From the NCBI RefSeq assembly GCF_016756495.1, contig NZ_AP023243.1, positions 1,054,001 through 1,118,000 on the forward strand: a stretch of 64,000 nt of DNA, in the 5' to 3' direction. The stretch is from Mesorhizobium sp. 113-3-3 (GTDB taxonomy: Bacteria > Pseudomonadota > Alphaproteobacteria > Rhizobiales > Rhizobiaceae). The translations under genes and the position numbers were made by a program. Positions 1-7,854 of this stretch are shown in pieces (the stretch's first letter is position 1; every line of letters begins with the position of its first letter). The notes below the pieces were generated by a model that made no database searches, was not told the origin of the DNA, and saw nothing but the letters and a program-made list of their open reading frames with translations.

Positions 1-658
1 TCGGACAATCGACCGGGCAAAATCGAGGGATGGCCACAGCGCATCGTCGCCGCCCGCGACGAGCACAATCCTTGCCGAGATAGTCTCGACGGGAATGGCG
101 GCGCGGTCCGCCTCCTGTTTGAAGCTTGCCAGGCAGTGTTCGAAAAGCCCCTGTAGGACACAAGGCCGTCCACGTAGCGTGGATTCCAATTGGGCTCGGT
201 CGGAACAAACGGGAGCGGGACCCCCTTCAGCGTCCATGACGATCGCTCCGGCCAGTTGATGCCGTCGCGGCGGCGTCGATGCGCGGGTCGTGCGTGGCCG
301 CAAGCAGTGACGCCTCGGCGCCTTTCGACGTTCCGACATAGATGATGCGCCGGCATCCCAGTCCGACAAGATGGTCGGTCGCGGCGAAAAACGTCTCGAG
401 CGGGATTTCGCAGATGCCGGGAACCTGGCCTTCGCCGCCGAACCACCGCAGCGCCAGCGCGGACACGCCCTCCCCGGCAAAAAGACCTGCGCGGGCGACG
501 TCGACGCGGCCGCTGGATCCGCTCAGCACCACCACGCCCGTTTTGGCGTCAGCGCATCGCAGCAGCGTTCCGGCAACGCCGCCGGACAGGATTTCTTCGG
601 TGACTGCTCGTTCGCCCATCTGCTTGGTCAGCCTGATGCCGTCATGGCACCGGCGCAC
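1..658 (-). pseudogene. Decayed acyl-CoA thioesterase / BAAT C-terminal-type hydrolase (partial, runs off window)
   Basis: The first 143 codons (GTG at 658, or the internal Met of MGERAV) read as an alpha/beta hydrolase of the acyl-CoA thioester hydrolase/BAAT C-terminal family. They include a nucleophile-elbow-like GTSKGAE and then DPRID. This frame stops at 227. Family-like sequence continues in other frames: a stretch reading SSWTLKGVPLPFVPTEP and NWNPRYVDGLVSYRGF in one frame (about 160-250), then LFEHCLASFKQEADRAA followed by IVLVAGGDDALWPS in another, down to the window edge. At least two frameshifts, and probably a small deletion near 250, separate the pieces, so no intact product can be made. 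The family assignment comes from remembered motifs. The 3' end lies outside the window. Confidence 0.7.
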
Positions 659-663
659 AATAG

Positions 664-692
664 CAAAACGGCGGGCACTGGCCCGCCGTTTC
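664..692 (-). terminator. Intrinsic terminator after rpsP
   Basis: An 11-bp perfect stem (AAACGGCGGGC / GCCCGCCGTTT) has a 4-nt loop. On the minus strand it is followed by a short T run. It lies 20 bp beyond the rpsP stop, so it would close the ffh-chorismate mutase-rpsP transcript. Confidence 0.75.
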
Positions 693-712
693 GTCGATGC
701 GATGAAGCGATA

Positions 713-1114
713 TTATTCGGCGCTGGCGGCTTCCGCCTCGGCGGGAGCTGCGGCAGCGGCCGCAACGGCGGCGGCTGCGTCTTCCTGCGCCTTCTTCAGC
801 AGGGCGGCGCGTTCCTGCGCCTTCTTGCCCGGCTCGGCCTTCTTCGGGTTGGAGCGGGCGTCGCGCTTGGCGAGGCCGGCCTCGTCGAGGAAGCGCAGCA
901 CGCGGTCGGTCGGCTGGGCGCCATGCGACAGCCAATGCTTGACGCGGTCGGCGTCGACCTTGACGCGCTCGCCGTCCTTCGGCAGCAGCGGGTTCCACGA
1001 GCCGAGCGACTCGATGAACCGGCCGTCGCGCGGCGAACGGGCGTCGGCGACGACGACGTGGTAGTAAGGACGCTTCTTCGAGCCCGCACGGGCCAGTCTG
1101 ATCTTCAGTGCCAT
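713..1114 (-). CDS. rpsP: 30S ribosomal protein S16
   Basis: Small-subunit ribosomal protein that binds 16S rRNA early in 30S assembly. The N-terminus [20 protein letters not shown] and the following [14 protein letters not shown] segment (here [15 protein letters not shown]) are diagnostic of S16. At 133 residues it is longer than the roughly 80-residue bacterial core. The extra 45 or so residues are an Ala/Lys/Glu-rich tail, as often seen in rhizobia. It is the last gene of the cluster read ffh -> chorismate mutase -> rpsP and is followed at once by a terminator. In many Rhizobiales rimM-trmD-rplS follow rpsP; here a decayed hydrolase gene follows instead. Confidence 0.97.
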   Translation of the reverse strand: MALKIRLARAGSKKRPYYHVVVADARSPRDGRFIESLGSWNPLLPKDGERVKVDADRVKHWLSHGAQPTDRVLRFLDEAGLAKRDARSNPKKAEPGKKAQERAALLKKAQEDAAAAVAAAAAAPAEAEAASAE

Positions 1115-1166
1115 TTCTATCTCCTAAAAGCTCTGATTTCGTTTGATTGCGTTGAGGCTGGTTGGT

Positions 1167-1493
1167 TCAGCCGGTTTTCGTCACGCCGTTGGCAGCGGCA
1201 ATCTGTTCGTGGTGCCGGATCACTTCGCGGACGACGAAGTTGAGGAATTTTTCCGCGAAATCGGGGTCGAGATGCGCGTCCTTGGCCAGCTGGCGAAGAC
1301 GGGCGATCTGCTGCTGCTCGCGCGCCGGGTCGGCCGGCGGCAGGCCATGTTCGGCCTTGAGCACGCCCACTGCCTTGGTGCAGCGGAAGCGCTCGGCCAA
1401 CATATGGATAAGGGCGGCGTCGATGTTGTCGATCGAGGCGCGGTAGCCAGCCAGGATGGTGCGGGCGTCGGCCATGTCCTTTTCTTCATTCAT
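1167..1493 (-). CDS. Chorismate mutase, AroQ type
   Basis: Converts chorismate to prephenate in phenylalanine/tyrosine biosynthesis. About 108 residues, all helical, of the AroQ fold: a first helix with YRASIDNIDAALIHMLAERF, then a basic helix with KAVGVLKAEHGLPPADPARE and a C-terminal NFVVREVIRHHEQIA helix. I chose the ATG at 1493 (MNEEKD). A GTG at 1505 would overlap the ffh stop by 4 nt (GTGA) and an ATG at 1475 (MADART) is also possible. Its position between ffh and rpsP is typical of Rhizobiales and implies cotranscription. Confidence 0.9.
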   Translation of the reverse strand: MNEEKDMADARTILAGYRASIDNIDAALIHMLAERFRCTKAVGVLKAEHGLPPADPAREQQQIARLRQLAKDAHLDPDFAEKFLNFVVREVIRHHEQIAAANGVTKTG

Positions 1494-1501
1494 GCATATT
1501 C

Positions 1502-3103
1502 TCACTTCTTCTTGCCGAGGCCGGGCAGTCCGCCGCCACCCAGGCCGGGAAGCCCCGGAAGTTTCATGCCGCCGGGCAGGCCAGGCAGGCCACCGCCACC
1601 GGGAAGTCCGCCTGGCAGACCCTTCATGCCGCCCAGGCCGGCTGCCTGCGCCTGCTTCTGCAAGGCTTCGAGCTGCTTGGGATCCATCTTGGAGAGATCG
1701 GGCATGCCGCCCATCCCCCCCATCCCGCCAGGCATCATGCCGCCGAGGCCCATCTTGGAGGCAAGGCCGCCCATCATGCCGCGCATCAGGCCGCCGCCTT
1801 TGCCCTTGCCGCCCATCGCCTTCATCATGTCGGCCATGCCGCGATGCATCTTGAGCAGCTTGTTGATCTCGGCGGCGTCGGTGCCGGAGCCGGCGGCTAT
1901 ACGCTTCTTGCGGGAATGCTTGAGAATATCGGGATTGGCGCGCTCGGCCTTGGTCATCGAGGAGATGATGGCGAGCTGGCGGCCGAACATCTTGTCGTCG
2001 AGGCCGGCAGCGGCCATCTGATCCTTCATCTTGCCCATGCCGGGCATCATGCCCATGATGCCGCCCATGCCGCCCATTTTCGACATCTGCTGAAGCTGCT
2101 GGGCGAGGTCGTTCAGGTCGAACTTGCCCGACTGCATCTTCTTGGCCATCGCCGCCGCCTGCTCGGCGTCGATGTTCTCGGCGGCCTTCTCGACCAGCGA
2201 GACGATGTCGCCCATGCCGAGGATGCGGTCGGCGATGCGCTTGGGGTGGAATTCCTCCAGCCCGTCCATCTTTTCGCCGGTGCCGATCAGCTTGATCGGC
2301 TTGCCGGTGACGGCGCGCATCGAAAGCGCCGCACCGCCACGGCCATCGCCGTCCATGCGGGTCAGCACAAGGCCGGTGATGCCGACGCGCTCGTCGAAGC
2401 TCTTGGCCAGGTTGACGGCGTCCTGGCCGGTCAGCGAATCCGCGACCAGCAGAATCTCGTGCGGGCTCGACACCTTCTTGATGTCGGCCATTTCGACCAT
2501 CAGCGGCTCGTCGATATGGGTGCGGCCGGCGGTGTCGAGGATGACGACGTCATGGCCGCCGAGCTTGGCCGCCTGCACGGCGCGCTTGGCGATGTCGACC
2601 GGGTTCTGGCCGGCAATGATCGGCAGCGTCGCGACCTTGGTCTGCTCGCCGAGCTGGCGCAACTGCTCCTGCGCGGCGGGCCGCCGCGTGTCGAGCGAGG
2701 CCATCAGAACCTTCTTGTTCTGGCGCTCGGTCAGCCGCTTGGCGATCTTGGCCGAAGTGGTCGTCTTGCCGGAGCCCTGCAGGCCGACCATCATGATAAC
2801 GACGGGGGCCGGCGCGTTGAGGTCGATGGCGACGCCTTCGGCGCCCAGCATGTCGACCAGCTCGTCATGGACGATCTTGACGACCATCTGTCCTGGCTTG
2901 ATCGACTTCAGCACCGCGGCGCCGACGGCCTTCTCGCGCACCTTGTCGGTGAAGGAGCGCACCACTTCCAGCGCCACGTCGGCTTCGAGCAGCGCACGGC
3001 GCACCTCACGCAGCGCGGCCGAGACATCAGCCTCCGACAGCGCGCCGCGGCCGGTGAGGCCGTTCAGGATCGAACCAAGGCGCTCTTGTAGGGACTCAAA
3101 CAT
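1502..3103 (-). CDS. ffh: Signal recognition particle protein Ffh
   Basis: GTPase that binds 4.5S RNA and signal sequences of nascent membrane proteins and docks with FtsY (also in this window). Domain order: N domain (about 1-95), G domain with GLQGSGKTTTSAKIA (P-loop, about 107), DTRRPAA, DTAGRTHID and TRMDGDGRGGAAL, then a Met-rich M domain (about 325-440). Past residue 440 there is a low-complexity tail of about 90 residues rich in Gly, Met, Leu and Pro, ending in GLGKKK. E. coli Ffh has 453 residues, this has 533. The SD before this ATG is weak. A stronger SD stands before a second copy of the MFESLQER start 100 bp upstream. Confidence 0.97.
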   Translation of the reverse strand: MFESLQERLGSILNGLTGRGALSEADVSAALREVRRALLEADVALEVVRSFTDKVREKAVGAAVLKSIKPGQMVVKIVHDELVDMLGAEGVAIDLNAPAPVVIMMVGLQGSGKTTTSAKIAKRLTERQNKKVLMASLDTRRPAAQEQLRQLGEQTKVATLPIIAGQNPVDIAKRAVQAAKLGGHDVVILDTAGRTHIDEPLMVEMADIKKVSSPHEILLVADSLTGQDAVNLAKSFDERVGITGLVLTRMDGDGRGGAALSMRAVTGKPIKLIGTGEKMDGLEEFHPKRIADRILGMGDIVSLVEKAAENIDAEQAAAMAKKMQSGKFDLNDLAQQLQQMSKMGGMGGIMGMMPGMGKMKDQMAAAGLDDKMFGRQLAIISSMTKAERANPDILKHSRKKRIAAGSGTDAAEINKLLKMHRGMADMMKAMGGKGKGGGLMRGMMGGLASKMGLGGMMPGGMGGMGGMPDLSKMDPKQLEALQKQAQAAGLGGMKGLPGGLPGGGGLPGLPGGMKLPGLPGLGGGGLPGLGKKK

Positions 3104-3203
3104 TGGTCAACCCGCCGTGCGAGAGCGCCTTGGATTCATAGCGCTCCCTGTCGGGCCGATGGCCCTCCACGCCTCTTGTACGCTCCTGCAGCGATTCAAA
3201 CAT
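3096..3203 (-). CDS. 35-codon leader ORF repeating the Ffh N-terminus
   Basis: Starts with ATG at 3203 behind a good SD (AAGGAAAACGA before ATG) and encodes MFESLQER, the same eight residues as the start of Ffh. It then runs through an unrelated Arg/Glu-rich stretch to ...GGLTNV and a TGA at 3096-3098, which overlaps the first codons of ffh (ATG at 3101-3103). The two eight-codon segments differ at five synonymous positions. The layout suggests translational coupling of ffh to the leader, or a duplication/insertion scar at the ffh 5' end. Whether the peptide is made is unknown. Confidence 0.45.
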   Translation of the reverse strand: MFESLQERTRGVEGHRPDRERYESKALSHGGLTNV

Positions 3204-3346
3204 TCGTTTTCCTTTTCCCTGGCACCCGGATGGTGCCCGAGAGGTAATGCGTTCGCGCCAACTGTCCAATCAAAAGCAAAGCCCAAAACCAAAAAGCACC
3301 CGGGGGCGCATTGCGCTGCCGGGTGTTGGCCTCCAGGATCTTTTTA

Positions 3347-3546
3347 CAGCACCCGCCTCAAAGAGGCTTCGGCGTCCTGGTCGGCTTGCTCGGAGGGATA
3401 CTCGTCGCGGAATTCGAGGCGTGTAGACAGGAAATCGGCCGCAGAGTCAAGACAAGGCCACACGGCAAGGCCTGCCGCAGCTATCTCAGTGGTTTGCCGC
3501 CTGCCGGTTTTGCAGACAAGCGAGCGGCCACCTTGTGGCTATTCCC
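3347..3546 (-). other. Open minus-strand stretch without a start codon, possible gene debris
   Basis: After an in-frame stop near 3538 the minus strand stays open to a TAA at 3344-3346. It reads KTGRRQTTEIAAAGLAVW and ends DAEASLRRVL. No ATG or GTG starts it and I do not recognise the sequence. Because it follows directly on an antitoxin-like fragment it may be residue of a lost accessory gene. Confidence 0.2.
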
Positions 3547-3618
3547 TCAGCTGGCCGGCTCGGCTGTGATCTTCACCCCGAGCGCCTTGGTGACGCCCAG
3601 CAACGTGGACAGGAACCC
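3547..3618 (-). pseudogene. C-terminal remnant of a HigA/addiction-module antidote-type antitoxin
   Basis: The minus strand encodes GFLSTLLGVTKALGVKITAE followed by PAS and a stop. This matches the C-terminal signature of XRE-type addiction-module antidote proteins (pattern FxTxLxVxKALGxKxxxEPA, from memory). Only about 24 codons survive: an in-frame TGA lies upstream and the HTH region is absent. No toxin gene remains beside it. Confidence 0.45.
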
Positions 3619-3697
3619 GTGGCAATCAAGCCTCGAGGCTGATCACTCACGCCAATCACAGAAGATGGTGTGCATAGCATAGCGATCGACGGGAAGA

Positions 3698-3730
3698 GGA
3701 AGGCGCCGACTTTGGTGATCGGCGCCTTCC
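3698..3730 (-). terminator. Hairpin downstream of the SH3/DUF1236 gene
   Basis: 12-bp perfect stem (GGAAGGCGCCGA / TCGGCGCCTTCC) around a 9-nt loop, 45 bp beyond the stop of the gene ending at 3775. On the minus strand it is followed by a pyrimidine tract (TCTTCCC) rather than a strict T run. Confidence 0.5.
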
Positions 3731-3774
3731 AATCCGCTATTGTCGCCGCGCTTCGCGACGGCATCCGCCTTCCA

Positions 3775-4380
3775 TCAACGCACCACGTACATGATGCGCC
3801 GCGTCTGCGGGTCGATCAGCGCCGGCTGACCGTTCACATAGACATAGCGGTAGTTGTAATCGGGAATTTCGCGCAGCTCGACCGTGTCCGGCAGGGTCGC
3901 GCCGGTCACCACCTCGCCGTCGAGATAGACGGGGTCGAGGCGATGCGTATCGACATAGGTGCGCACTTGGGCCGGAGGCGGCGGAAAGGCGTCCTCGGCC
4001 GGCTCGCCGGCGACGATCGCCCCGGTATAGTCGGTCGAATAATTGCCGATGTCTTCCGGCGGTGAGACGATCGCCACGCTGGAGCCGTGCGGGCGCTGCG
4101 TCAGGATCACGCGGCTGCCGCTGAAATCGGCCGTCACATAGTCGGAATAGACCCAGCCCTGGCCGCCGGCTTCGGCGATCGTGCACCATTTGCTGTTTTC
4201 GATGCAGCCGTTGAGCGTTGCCGACTGACCGGCGGCGAGCACGCCGATGACAGGATATTGCGGACCGGGCCCGGCGCGCACGTTGAGATCGGTGACGGCC
4301 GAGACGGCGGTGTCGGCAAAGGCGGCGCCCGACATCACGGTCATCATCCCGGCGATTGCGGGAAACAATAGGGATTTCAT
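3775..4380 (-). CDS. Secreted SH3b-DUF1236 envelope protein
   Basis: A signal peptide (MKSLLFPAIAGMMTVMSGAAFA) precedes a bacterial SH3 domain (about 25-85: TDLNVRAGPGPQYPVIGVL ... WCTIAEAGGQGWVYSDY). The C-terminal part has the DUF1236 pattern VELREIPDYNYRYVYVNG followed by LIDPQTRRIMYVVR. SH3b modules often bind peptidoglycan, so an envelope role is likely, but the true function is unknown. I chose ATG 4380 because GGAGAG lies 6 nt upstream; an ATG at 4398 (MKTERT) is also plausible. The protein is about 201 residues, is not in an operon and is followed by a hairpin. Confidence 0.85.
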   Translation of the reverse strand: MKSLLFPAIAGMMTVMSGAAFADTAVSAVTDLNVRAGPGPQYPVIGVLAAGQSATLNGCIENSKWCTIAEAGGQGWVYSDYVTADFSGSRVILTQRPHGSSVAIVSPPEDIGNYSTDYTGAIVAGEPAEDAFPPPPAQVRTYVDTHRLDPVYLDGEVVTGATLPDTVELREIPDYNYRYVYVNGQPALIDPQTRRIMYVVR

Positions 4381-4442
4381 GGTTCTCTCCGTTTTCATGG
4401 TCCCTCGGCGGTGAAAACGGGGCAACGGCGCATGCGTTCCGG

Positions 4443-5540
4443 CTAAAACGCCCGCGCTAACTCACGATTTATTCCGGCGTCTTTCGGCAGGCCGGTCAAA
4501 AGCTCGTGAACGAAGGTCAGTTTTCGCGCCGTCACGTCCGAAATGACGAAGGGATAGAGGTCGGGCAGGCCCATGCAGCGGTTGATCGAATTGGAGGCTT
4601 CCGACAGCACCAGCCAGCGGGCAAGGATCTTTTCGAAGGGTTCGGGCGTGTTGGCTGGTTCCGACGGGGCCGCCTGCGGTTCGCCGCCTGTGTCGCCTCG
4701 CGGCAAATCGTTGGCCTCCACCGTCTCCAGCCGGCCGAGCGGGAAGTTCAGTGCGTGGACCATCTCCAGCGTGTCGGTGATGTGCAGATGGTGGGCCCAG
4801 GTCTCGGCCCAGTCCTCCCAGGGATGCGAGGTGGCATAGGCCGAGATATGGTTTTGCTGCCAGTCGGGCGCCGCACCATTGGCGTAATAGGCCCTCAGCG
4901 CCTGTTCGTAATCGGCGCGATCGTCGCCGAACAGAGCGCGGAAGGCATCGAGCCTCTGCGCATCGTCGCGGATCAGGCGGTCCCAGTAATAATGGCCGAG
5001 CTCGTGGCGGAAATGGCCGAGCAGCGTTCGGTAATTCTCACCCATCTCGACGCGGCGCTTCTCGCGCTCGGCTGAATCGGCCTCGGCGACGTTGAGCGTG
5101 ATCAGGCCATTGTCATGGCCGGTCAGGATGCGTTCGCCGCCCGGGCCGACGCCGATCGGATCGGCCAGGAAGTCGAAAGCGAGGCCCACTTCGTCCGTCG
5201 GCGCCTGCTTGGGCGCCACCGGCAGGCTGAAGGCGAGCAGCGAATAAATGGCGCGCTTCTTGGCCGCCTCGACCCGGATCCAGCGGCGGCGGTTGCCGTC
5301 GACGGAGAGATCGGGGATCAGCTGGTTCAGCCCGCAGGCCCGGCAAAAACCGTGCCCCGGCTCGGCCATCCAGTTGCAGGCGCATTCATCGGCATTGGTG
5401 CACTGGAAGATGCCGTCGGCGCCTGACAAAGCGAAGCGGGCATGTTCGGGATCGTAGAGCACGAGGCTGGAGCAGTTCAGGCATTGCGCGTTCTCGAAGT
5501 AGAGACGGTGGCCGCAATGCGGGCAGTCGAACAGTTTCAT
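4443..5540 (-). CDS. Putative zinc-ribbon metallopeptidase
   Basis: The N-terminus carries two Cys pairs of a zinc ribbon (CPHCGHRLYFENAQCLNC, about 6-23) and a second set (CTNADECACNW ... GHGFCRACGLN, about 47-72). The central region holds a metallopeptidase HExxH motif, HELGHYYWDRLI (about 182), with downstream acidic and aromatic residues typical of this DUF/peptidase family. At 365 residues it is full length for the family of zinc-binding peptidases found in proteobacteria. It has no signal peptide, so it is probably cytoplasmic. Its substrate is unknown. Confidence 0.85.
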   Translation of the reverse strand: MKLFDCPHCGHRLYFENAQCLNCSSLVLYDPEHARFALSGADGIFQCTNADECACNWMAEPGHGFCRACGLNQLIPDLSVDGNRRRWIRVEAAKKRAIYSLLAFSLPVAPKQAPTDEVGLAFDFLADPIGVGPGGERILTGHDNGLITLNVAEADSAEREKRRVEMGENYRTLLGHFRHELGHYYWDRLIRDDAQRLDAFRALFGDDRADYEQALRAYYANGAAPDWQQNHISAYATSHPWEDWAETWAHHLHITDTLEMVHALNFPLGRLETVEANDLPRGDTGGEPQAAPSEPANTPEPFEKILARWLVLSEASNSINRCMGLPDLYPFVISDVTARKLTFVHELLTGLPKDAGINRELARAF

Positions 5541-5626
5541 GTCGGTCTCAATTCACCAGAAGAGGCACGGTGGCGGCCCGTGCCCAAACGCGAGCCGCCG
5601 GCCGGCGTTCCCCGCCTCATCGAGAC

Positions 5627-5850
5627 TATTTCGCCGCAAGCTGGGCGGCGACCTGCCTGGCCACCGCCTCGCCCGACAGGCGCGCGCCGCAGGTCTGGAT
5701 CAGCGGGCCGGTGACGTGTTCGGCGCCGACGATCACGACATCAACGTCTTCCATGGCTATTTCGACCCCGCCACAATTACCACTTGATCGTAGGCAAATT
5801 CCCCGGCATTCGCCAGCATCGTGCCGCGGACGGTGACAAATGCTCGTTTC
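5627..5850 (-). pseudogene. Broken small minus-strand ORF(s), unrecognised
   Basis: Two coding-like pieces lie end to end: one ends TVRGTMLANAGEFAYDQVV (I/V-rich, stop TAG near 5757), the next starts at an ATG just beyond that stop and reads MEDVDVVIVGAEHVTGPL through LSGEAVARQVAAQLAAK (42 codons, stop at 5627-5629). A read-through frame crosses the junction in a different phase, which suggests a frameshift. I do not recognise the family. It occupies most of the 358-bp gap upstream of the transglycosylase. Confidence 0.3.
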
Positions 5851-5899
5851 GCTGGCAAATTCGCAGACGGGACGTGAATCAGGCAACCAGGAGAACAAC

Positions 5900-6697
5900 A
5901 TGGCATTTCTTGCCAAGGGTAGGATTTTAGCGGCCGCGGCGGTGGCTGTGCTTGGGCTGGCGACGGGCGCACAGGCGGCGGCCAGCTGTGGCAGCACCGG
6001 TGCGGGCTTCGATGCCTGGAAACCGGGCTTTGCCGCAGAGGCCAAGTCCGAAGGTGTCGGCGCCAAGGGTCTGGCCGCTTTGGCTGGCGCCACTTATGCG
6101 ACCAAGACAATCTCCGTCGACCGCGGCATTCACAAGGCGTTCAGCGGCTCGGTGGACGCCTTCATGAAGCGCCGTGGCGGCGCGGCGATCATTTCCAAGG
6201 GCCGTTCGCTGAAAAAGTCGAACGCGGCGTTGTTCGGCCAGATCGAAAGCAATTACGGCGTGTCGCCCGGCGTCTTGCTGGCCATCTGGGGCATGGAGAC
6301 CGGCTTCGGTTCGTCCATGGGCAACCAGAACACGGTCTCCGCCATTTTGACGCTTGCCTATGATTGCCGCCGCCCGGAATTCTTTCACCCGCATGCCATC
6401 GCGGCGCTGAAGCTGGTCGATCGCGGCGCCTTGAGCTCCTCGTCGGTGGGCGCCGCGCATGGCGAGATCGGCCATACGCAGTTCCTGCCCGGGAATGTCC
6501 TGAAATATGGCGTGGGCAGCGGCAACCTGCGCGACAAGGCCACGGCACTGGCATCCACCGCCAACTTCCTCAAGGCCCATGGTTGGCGGCGAGGCGCGAG
6601 CGCTTCGGACAATATCGGCGCCATTGCCGGCTGGAATTCCGCCAGCGTCTATCAGCAGGCCATCGCCCGCATCGCCGACGCGATCGACAACGACTGA
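5900..6697 (+). CDS. Lytic murein transglycosylase (MltB/SLT_2 family)
   Basis: Cleaves the MurNAc-GlcNAc bond in peptidoglycan, producing 1,6-anhydro ends, in the periplasm. A signal peptide (MAFLAKGRILAAAAVAVLGL ... GAQA, about 25 residues) precedes the domain. The motifs LLAIWGMETGFGSSMGN (catalytic Glu in the ETGFG context, about 130) and EIGHTQFLPGNVLKYG are characteristic of the MltB-like family. The C-terminal IAGWNSASVYQQAI segment also fits. There is no C-terminal peptidoglycan-binding domain. Start chosen at ATG 5900 because AGGAG lies 8-9 nt upstream; the open frame to 5840 has no comparable SD. 265 residues. Confidence 0.93.
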   Translation: MAFLAKGRILAAAAVAVLGLATGAQAAASCGSTGAGFDAWKPGFAAEAKSEGVGAKGLAALAGATYATKTISVDRGIHKAFSGSVDAFMKRRGGAAIISKGRSLKKSNAALFGQIESNYGVSPGVLLAIWGMETGFGSSMGNQNTVSAILTLAYDCRRPEFFHPHAIAALKLVDRGALSSSSVGAAHGEIGHTQFLPGNVLKYGVGSGNLRDKATALASTANFLKAHGWRRGASASDNIGAIAGWNSASVYQQAIARIADAIDND

Positions 6698-6716
6698 TTG
6701 CAATCTCCATTCGACA

Positions 6717-6744
6717 AGAGCCCGGCCATGCGCCGGGCTTTTTT
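6717..6744 (+). terminator. Intrinsic terminator after the transglycosylase
   Basis: Stem AGCCCGGC / GCCGGGCT with a 5-nt loop is followed by six Ts. It is 20 bp beyond the stop and lies between convergent genes. Confidence 0.85.
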
Positions 6745-6783
6745 GTTGGTGAACGAGATATCCAGCCGCCGAACCCGGATTTT

Positions 6784-7326
6784 CTATTTCACATCAAGCA
6801 CGTAGGAGCAGCCGGCCAGCGTCTTGCCGGGATGGGACATGACGGTCGAGACGTTGAGTGTGATGCGCGTGGAAAGGCTGACGCCGCTGGAGTCGTCGGT
6901 GCTTTCGGCCACGACCTTCTCGCCAAGGAATTTATCCGGCGACGAGACCGTTGCCGGGACGCCGAGCTGCCGGGCGAGGTCAGGAGCGGCAATGCCGTCA
7001 AGCACCGCCATCGGCCCTGACGCGGTAAAGACGATTGTCCCGGTCTCGCGGCCGAAGACATGGGCCGGCGCCGGCAGTTGATACTGCCGCAGGAAGGCAT
7101 TGCCTGACGGCACCTCTTTCCAGCCAAGCGTGCTGGCCGCGCCGGGATCCCCGGCCAGCCAAAGGGCATAGCCGGTATAAGCCGACAGATCGGCCCTGCA
7201 CTCGATCAGCGCGGCAAGGTCGAGCGAGGCGGGATCATAGTCGTCGGCTTTGGCGACAGCCAAGCTCGCCAGGACAGCCAACGCCGGCAGGAAACCGGTT
7301 CCAAGAGTGGCAAAGCGCCTGATCAC
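6784..7326 (-). CDS. Secreted protein of unknown function
   Basis: 180 residues with an N-terminal signal peptide (MIRRFATLGTGFLPALAVLA ... VAKA) and GTG as the likely start. The mature part has two Cys (near LIECRAD and LAGCSYVLDVK), which could form a disulfide, and no recognisable motif. The 5' end overlaps a 55-bp sequence that also follows the stop of the paralog pair's second member (7836-7890), so this gene's start region was part of a local duplication. It lies just downstream of two Cys-repeat genes on the same strand and may be cotranscribed with them. Confidence 0.75.
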   Translation of the reverse strand: MIRRFATLGTGFLPALAVLASLAVAKADDYDPASLDLAALIECRADLSAYTGYALWLAGDPGAASTLGWKEVPSGNAFLRQYQLPAPAHVFGRETGTIVFTASGPMAVLDGIAAPDLARQLGVPATVSSPDKFLGEKVVAESTDDSSGVSLSTRITLNVSTVMSHPGKTLAGCSYVLDVK

Positions 7327-7333
7327 ATCACTC

Positions 7334-7795
7334 TCAATGATTCGCGTAACCGCTCAACGGGCATTTCTGCGAAATGGGGACCTGGAAGGTGCCGTCAATA
7401 CCGTTGCAGTTACGGAATCTGGGGTTCTGCGGCGGGGTAACCGCCTTTCGCTTGCCCTCGATGACCGTCGGGACTCCAGAACCCTGCGCGTAGCCGCTCA
7501 GCGGGCATTGTTGGGAAACGGGAATCTGGAAGGGACCGTCAAAACTTTTGCAGGTGCGGAACTTGGAGTTCCGCGTCGGAGGAGCCGCCTTGGGCTTGCC
7601 CTCGATGACCGTGGGGACTCCGGAACCCTGCGCATAACCGCTTAACGGGCATTGCTGGGAAGCGGGAATCTGGAAGGGGCCGTCAAAACTCTTGCAGGTA
7701 CGGAACTTGGATGTCTGCGCCGCCAGGGCCTGCGTCGATTGGCACCCGGTAAAGACAGCGACCACGCCGAGCAGAAGAAAAATGCTATTTTTCAC
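7334..7795 (-). CDS. Secreted protein with three Cys-containing 48-residue repeats
   Basis: Short signal peptide (MKNSIFLLLGVVAVFTGCQS; the Cys could be lipidated although the lipobox is imperfect). Three repeats follow with consensus FR(T/N)C..(F/I)DG.FQ(I/V)P.SQ(Q/K)CPLSGYA, each with two Cys, about 20 residues apart, joined by linkers such as QGSGVPTVIEGK. Repeats 1 and 2 are nearly identical at DNA level, which implies recent duplication. The third is shorter and ends SGYANH. Start GTG at 7795, with GGGGAG upstream. Unknown function; the conserved spacing suggests one disulfide per repeat. Confidence 0.75.
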   Translation of the reverse strand: MKNSIFLLLGVVAVFTGCQSTQALAAQTSKFRTCKSFDGPFQIPASQQCPLSGYAQGSGVPTVIEGKPKAAPPTRNSKFRTCKSFDGPFQIPVSQQCPLSGYAQGSGVPTVIEGKRKAVTPPQNPRFRNCNGIDGTFQVPISQKCPLSGYANH

Positions 7796-7854
7796 TGTAA
7801 AGCTCCCCTAACCCTTAAGAAAAGTAAGGCGCCGAGCGCCTGATCACATCACTC

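Noticed and set aside
1844..3091. 415-codon open frame antisense to ffh
   Set aside because: Shadow of ffh; composition and absence of SD argue against coding.
3573..3764. 63-codon minus-strand ORF
   Set aside because: Covers a hairpin and the antitoxin debris in another frame; no SD, no motif.
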